Positions 59,930 through 64,000 of a stretch of DNA of 64,000 bases are shown one piece after another; the first letter of the stretch is position 1; each line of letters begins with the position of its first letter. Source of the DNA: JBIQKZ01 sp044464765 (lineage in GTDB: Bacteria; Pseudomonadota; Gammaproteobacteria; Burkholderiales; Burkholderiaceae_B); contig JBIQKZ010000001.1 in the NCBI GenBank assembly GCA_044464765.1, positions 1 to 64,000 on the forward strand. The letters run 5' to 3'. The notes beneath the pieces are model-generated. The model did no database searches. It worked only from the letters and a program-made list of their open reading frames with translations, and had not been told where the DNA came from. A program made the translations under genes and the position numbers.

Positions 59930-61933
59930 ATGCTGTATGGGTTTACCAGTTGCCGGGCCGGCATGGCGCTGTCCGCGCTTGCAGGCATGAGTCACGCCTG
60001 GCATCGCAGGGCGATGCTTGTGCTGATGGCCGCTTTGCTGGCGATGGCAGGTCTGTTCCAGGCGGGCAACGCGCTGGCGCAAGATGATTTCCTGGATCCC
60101 CTGGATGCATTTGCATTTTCCGCGGCCATGGCCGAACCGGATGAGCTTCACATTCATTTCAAGATCGCGCCTGACTACTATATGTATCGGGAGCGTTTCG
60201 AGTTTTCAACAGAGCCCGAGGCCCAGTTTCTGGGCATGCCGGTGTTTCCGAATGGCATCGTCAAGTACGATCCCACCTTTGAGCGAGACCTCGAGGTCTA
60301 TCACGATCAGGTAACACTGGTTTTGCCGGTGAAGCCGGGTGCCCGAGGTCCATTGACGGTGTCGGTGGTCAGTCAGGGTTGCGCCAATGCGGGCTTGTGC
60401 TACCCGCCCATGACCAGCACCATCGAACTGCTTCCTTCGCCGGTGGGTTATCAAGCCAAAGGGTCGGGCGTCGTGGCCAGTGTGCCCGCCCCGCGCGATG
60501 AGATCACCGGTGGCCAGCCTGCGGCTGTTGCTGCGCCTGGCCTTGGCCAGGCCTTGACGGCGAGCGACACGGGCCTGGCGGCCGTGCTGGCCCAGGCCGG
60601 ATGGCTTGAAATCGTAGGCCTTGCCCTGGTTTTCGGCGTATTGCTGACCTTCACTCCCTGTGTGTTGCCCATGGTGCCCATCGTGCTGGCTGTCGTTGCC
60701 GGCGATAGCCGGGCGAATGGGGGGCAATGCTCGCGCTGGCGCGGGTTTGGCTTGGCGGCCACGTATGTGCTGGGCATGTCCCTGGTGTACACCGTGCTGG
60801 GCGTAGCGGCTGGCCTGATCGGCGCCAGCCTGGCCGCGTGGTTGCAGATTCCGTGGGTCCTGGGCGTGTTTGCCGTCATTCTGGGGGTGTTGGCCCTGGC
60901 CATGTTCGATGTCTTCACCTTTCAGGCGCCGGTGGGCTTGCAGTCGCGTCTGAGCGACCGCCTTGCACGTATACCGGGCGGTCGTTGGAGCGGCGCATTC
61001 TTCATGGGTATGTTGTCCGCGCTGATCGTTGGGCCATGCATCGCGGCGCCGCTTGCGGGTGTGCTCCTGTTCATCTCGCAGACAGGCGATCTTGTACTGG
61101 GCGGAAGCGCGTTGTTCGCCATGGCTTGGGGGCAAGGCGTGCTGCTGTTGCTCGTGGGCGCTACGTCGGGACTGCTGCTGCCCAAGGCAGGGCAATGGAT
61201 GGATGGCGTCAAGCGCTTCTTTGGCATGTTGTTGCTGGCTACGGCCTGGTGGATGGTGTATTCGGTGGTGCCCGATTGGCTTGCCATCCTGGGCTGGGCG
61301 TTGTTGGCCCTGTGCGCCGCTGTCTTGCTGGGGGTATTCGGGCGGGTTGTTCCACCTCAGGAGCCCGGCCTGGGCGCCTCGGGCGCTGCGGTATTGGGTC
61401 GTGCGATTATGAAGGCCGTGGGGCTGTTGCTGGCGGCCTGGTCGCTGGCCCTGGTCGTGGGCTTGGCTGCAGGCGGGCGCGACCTGCTGAAGCCGCTGGC
61501 GCCGTTTTCATCCACAGGAACAGGCCTGTCGGGCGCCATGACGGGATTCCCCGCCCCCGGCGGTGTTGCCTCGCCGGTCATTTTCCAGCAGATAGCCAGC
61601 AGTGCCGAGCTGGACGCCGTGCTGGCCACGACAGACCGTCCTGTGCTGTTCGATTTCTATGCCGATTGGTGCGTGTCCTGCATCGAGATGGAGCGTTTCA
61701 CATTTACCGATCCCACCGTGGCCCGGTTAATGTCGCAGATGCAACTGGTGCAGGCGGACGTTACCGCCAATACGCCGGATGACCGCGCGTTGTTGAAGCG
61801 CTTCAAGCTGTTTGGGCCGCCGGGCATCCTGTTTTTCGATGCCCAGGGCCGGCCCATGGACGATGCACGGGTGATTGGCTTCAGGAATGCCCAGCAGTTT
61901 GCCACCGTGCTGGAGGGCGTCCTGGGCGAGTAG
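59930..61933 (+). CDS. dsbD: Thiol:disulfide interchange protein DsbD
   Basis: 667 residues. A signal/anchor (about residues 22-46, ending GNALAQ) is followed by the periplasmic N-domain with its cysteine pair in CANAGLCYPP. The membrane domain has the redox cysteines in TFTPCVLPMVP and GPCIAAPL, and the C-terminal thioredoxin domain has DWCVSCIEME. It passes electrons from cytoplasmic thioredoxin to periplasmic partners. AAGGAAAA selects ATG 59930; an earlier ATG within cutA is less likely. Confidence 0.92.
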   Translation: MLYGFTSCRAGMALSALAGMSHAWHRRAMLVLMAALLAMAGLFQAGNALAQDDFLDPLDAFAFSAAMAEPDELHIHFKIAPDYYMYRERFEFSTEPEAQFLGMPVFPNGIVKYDPTFERDLEVYHDQVTLVLPVKPGARGPLTVSVVSQGCANAGLCYPPMTSTIELLPSPVGYQAKGSGVVASVPAPRDEITGGQPAAVAAPGLGQALTASDTGLAAVLAQAGWLEIVGLALVFGVLLTFTPCVLPMVPIVLAVVAGDSRANGGQCSRWRGFGLAATYVLGMSLVYTVLGVAAGLIGASLAAWLQIPWVLGVFAVILGVLALAMFDVFTFQAPVGLQSRLSDRLARIPGGRWSGAFFMGMLSALIVGPCIAAPLAGVLLFISQTGDLVLGGSALFAMAWGQGVLLLLVGATSGLLLPKAGQWMDGVKRFFGMLLLATAWWMVYSVVPDWLAILGWALLALCAAVLLGVFGRVVPPQEPGLGASGAAVLGRAIMKAVGLLLAAWSLALVVGLAAGGRDLLKPLAPFSSTGTGLSGAMTGFPAPGGVASPVIFQQIASSAELDAVLATTDRPVLFDFYADWCVSCIEMERFTFTDPTVARLMSQMQLVQADVTANTPDDRALLKRFKLFGPPGILFFDAQGRPMDDARVIGFRNAQQFATVLEGVLGE

Positions 61934-61999
61934 CCAGGGGCCCGGTGTTCAAGCGAATTGAGCGGCCCTAAAGGCTGGCAGGCCCTGCAGGCGGCCAGG

Positions 62000-63010
62000 C
62001 TACTGCTTCAGCAGTTTGGCCGCTTCGACCGCGAAGTAGGTCAGTATGCCGTCGCCGCCGGCGCGTTTGAAGGCCAACAGGGATTCCATCATGACCTTGT
62101 CGTGGTCCAGCCAGCCATTGGCCGCCGCCGCTTTGATCATGGCATACTCGCCGCTGACCTGATAGGCGTAGGTTGGCATGCCGAACGCGTTCTTCACCTC
62201 GCGCAGGACATCCAGGTAAGGCAAGCCTGGCTTGACCATGACCATGTCCGCGCCCTCGCGGATGTCGGCGGCCACTTCACGCAGGGCTTCGTGACGGTTG
62301 GCCGGATCCATCTGGTAGGTGGCCTTGTTTGACTTGCCCAGATTGGCGGCCGAGCCGACGGCATCCCGGAAGGGGCCGTAGAAGGCGCTGGCGTACTTGG
62401 CTGAATAGGCCATGATGCGGGTGTGAATATGCTGGTTGGCTTCCAGGGCCTGCCGAATGGCGCCGATGCGGCCATCCATCATGTCGCTGGGCGCGACGAT
62501 GTCCACCCCTGCCTGGGCTTGCACCAGCGCCTGGTTGACCAGGATCTGGACGGTGGGTTCATTGAGCACGTAGCCGTTGTCGTCGATCATGCCGTCCTGG
62601 CCGTGGCTGGTGTAAGGATCCAGCGCGACGTCGGTCAGCACGCCTAGTTCGGGAAAGCGCTTTTTCAGTTCAGCGACGACACGCGGAATAAGCCCTTCGG
62701 GGTTGGCCGCCTCGGCGCCGTCAGGCGTTTTCAAGCTGGGTTCGATTACGGGGAAGAGCGCCATGACGGGAATACCCAAGGCAACGCATTCGTCGGCCGC
62801 CAGCAGCAGCGTGTCGGGGGAATAGCGCACCACCCCGGGCATGGACGGAACGTCTTGGCGTATGCCCTGGCCTTCCACGACGAACACTGGATAGATCAGG
62901 TCGTTGGTGGTCAGCACGTTCTCGCGCACCAGGCGACGGGTGAAGTCGTCGTGTCGATTGCGGCGCGGGCGCGCGTTGGGGAAATCGGCGGAAACAATAA
63001 ATGATGTCAT
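62000..63010 (-). CDS. hemB: Porphobilinogen synthase (delta-aminolevulinate dehydratase)
   Basis: 336 residues. Active-site lysines lie in YSAKYASAFYGPFRDA and MVMVKPGLPYLD. The metal site reads DVALDPYTSHGQDG, with Asp/Ala instead of the cysteines of zinc enzymes, indicating the magnesium-type enzyme. It condenses two ALA molecules for heme synthesis. It overlaps engB by four bases and converges on dsbD. Confidence 0.96.
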   Translation of the reverse strand: MTSFIVSADFPNARPRRNRHDDFTRRLVRENVLTTNDLIYPVFVVEGQGIRQDVPSMPGVVRYSPDTLLLAADECVALGIPVMALFPVIEPSLKTPDGAEAANPEGLIPRVVAELKKRFPELGVLTDVALDPYTSHGQDGMIDDNGYVLNEPTVQILVNQALVQAQAGVDIVAPSDMMDGRIGAIRQALEANQHIHTRIMAYSAKYASAFYGPFRDAVGSAANLGKSNKATYQMDPANRHEALREVAADIREGADMVMVKPGLPYLDVLREVKNAFGMPTYAYQVSGEYAMIKAAAANGWLDHDKVMMESLLAFKRAGGDGILTYFAVEAAKLLKQ

Positions 63011-63630
63011 GGCACAACCTTGGGTGAAATCCAGTTTTCGATATGGCCGGCGGCCTCTTCCAGACCGATCCGGTGGGTGGCCGAGAAGGGCACGGCATTG
63101 AGCGCGCCCAGTTCGGCCAGCTCCTTCTTGACGGCAAATACGGCCTTGATGCGTTGCCCATAAGGAAGCTTATCGGCTTTAGTCAGTAGCGCCAGTACCG
63201 GTCTTCCCGTGGGAGCGATCCAGTGGGCCAGTCGCCGATCCAGTTCGGTAACGCCGCGGCGAATGTCGATCAGCAGCACCACGCCGGCCAGGGACTCCCG
63301 TTCGCGCAGATAGCCGCCCAGCACTTCGGCCCATTCTTCGCGGGCTTCGCGGGCGACCGAGGCATAGCCGTAGCCGGGAAGGTCGACCAGAAATCCCAGG
63401 TGAGCGGTTGAATCCAGCGGGTCGGGAATGCCGAACAGATTGATCAGGCGGGTTCGCCCGGGTGTCTTGCTGGAAAAAGCCAGGCGACGTTGATTGGTCA
63501 GCACATTGATGGCGGAGGACTTGCCCGAGTTGGACCGCCCCACGAAGCAGACCTCGGCGGTTGTCGGCGGCGGCAATTGATCAAGCCGGGCGGCCGAAAC
63601 GGTAAAAGAAGCGCGGTGCAGGATGGACAA
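63007..63630 (-). CDS. engB: Ribosome-biogenesis GTPase EngB/YsxC
   Basis: 207 residues. G1 GRSNSGKSS, G3 DLPGYG and G4 LTKADK are visible, with KTPGRTRLIN as the switch region. It takes part in large-subunit assembly. No ATG fits; TTG 63630 (LSILHRASF) gives the family length, while a TTG at 63723 would add 31 residues without family match. Co-transcribed with hemB. Confidence 0.88.
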   Translation of the reverse strand: MSILHRASFTVSAARLDQLPPPTTAEVCFVGRSNSGKSSAINVLTNQRRLAFSSKTPGRTRLINLFGIPDPLDSTAHLGFLVDLPGYGYASVAREAREEWAEVLGGYLRERESLAGVVLLIDIRRGVTELDRRLAHWIAPTGRPVLALLTKADKLPYGQRIKAVFAVKKELAELGALNAVPFSATHRIGLEEAAGHIENWISPKVVP

Positions 63631-63665
63631 TGGCGGACCTAATCGGTTTAATTCAGACGCTATTG

Positions 63666-63671
63666 TATAAT
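63666..63671 (+). promoter_or_regulatory. TATAAT -10 candidate for the cytochrome gene
   Basis: A perfect TATAAT lies 116 bases before the cytochrome ATG in the divergent gap with engB. No good -35 is visible 16-18 bases upstream, so confidence is limited. Confidence 0.35.
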
Positions 63672-63787
63672 TTCGGATTTGAAACTGTTGCGGTCGGTTT
63701 GCTTGGGCGCGGTTTGCCTGCAAAGCGGCATTGTCTTAGCGTGGCGCCATAGGCGTCCAGATCGAATAGCGATCCGTCGAGGTCTTC

Positions 63788-64000
63788 ATGAAGCGTGTGC
63801 TTTCCAGAATAATAATCGCCAGCGGCGTGCTGCTTGGCTGTTCCATGGTTTCCCTTAGCCAGGCGGCTGAAGGCGTCGCCAAACCGGACGCCGCCAAGGG
63901 TCAACAGCTTTACGATGTCGGCGATGCGGCGCGCGGCGTTCTTGCCTGTGCCAGCTGTCATGGCGCGGCGGGCAATAGTACGATTCCCGCCAACCCCAAC
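63788..64000 (+). CDS. Cytochrome c (c4-like), N-terminal part, cut by window end
   Basis: 71 codons without stop. A signal peptide (MKRVLSRIIIASGVLLGCSM to LSQAA) is followed by GVLACASCHGAAGNS, a CxxCH heme site in the style of cytochrome c4. A periplasmic electron carrier. Its position next to engB is common in beta-proteobacteria. Confidence 0.85.
   Translation, partial: MKRVLSRIIIASGVLLGCSMVSLSQAAEGVAKPDAAKGQQLYDVGDAARGVLACASCHGAAGNSTIPANPN

Overview
The window is chromosomal DNA of a beta-proteobacterium, most likely Burkholderiales/Alcaligenaceae (Bordetella-Achromobacter-Pusillimonas type). The evidence is the ribosomal proteins, notably a 263-residue S3 with an Arg/Pro-rich tail; the rplQ-cutA-dsbD-hemB-engB-cytochrome c4 order; and the wealth of Liv-type ABC transporters, LysR regulators and CaiB-type CoA transferases. 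The genus cannot be fixed from the sequence alone.

Layout: (1) 1-2371 is the distal S10 operon (end of rplB, rpsS, rplV, rpsC, rplP, rpmC, rpsQ), followed by a strong hairpin. (2) 2576-50073 is about 47.5 kb of catabolic and transport genes with no visible transposase, integrase or tRNA. (3) 50493-59408 is an intact spc-alpha region (rplN, rplX, rplE, rpsN, rpsH, rplF, rplR, rpsE, rpmD, rplO, secY, infA, rpmJ, rpsM, rpsK, rpsD, rpoA, rplQ) ending in a terminator. (4) 59565-64000 holds cutA, dsbD, hemB, engB and the start of a cytochrome c gene. The catabolic block sits exactly between rpsQ and rplN, the boundary between the S10 and spc operons in E. coli, so neither ribosomal operon is cut internally.

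The catabolic block is built around gentisate-type ring cleavage. It has two cupin gentisate 1,2-dioxygenase-like genes, three fumarylacetoacetate-hydrolase (FAH) fold hydrolases, a zeta-GST maleylpyruvate isomerase, a 3-hydroxybenzoate 6-hydroxylase-like flavoprotein and a maleate cis-trans isomerase. An operon of CaiB/BaiF CoA-transferase, HMG-CoA-lyase-like protein, LeuC and LeuD could take citraconate through (R)-citramalate and citramalyl-CoA to acetyl-CoA and pyruvate. Feeder modules are a Rieske oxygenase with an AMP-dependent ligase and a hotdog thioesterase; an alcohol (GMC) and aldehyde dehydrogenase pair; a molybdenum hydroxylase (CoxM/L/S-type) with CoxG; an alpha/beta hydrolase; and a nitrilase. 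Three complete Liv-type ABC importers are interleaved, and five LysR genes and one GntR gene regulate the modules.

The best candidate for an undescribed system is this multi-branch gentisate/alkylgentisate island inside the ribosomal super-operon, and especially the putative citraconate-to-acetyl-CoA plus pyruvate branch. A second unexplained element is a pair of related ~200-bp palindromic repeats with long terminal inverted repeats between two convergent LysR genes (47673-48137). Functions are family-level readings; substrates are inferred.
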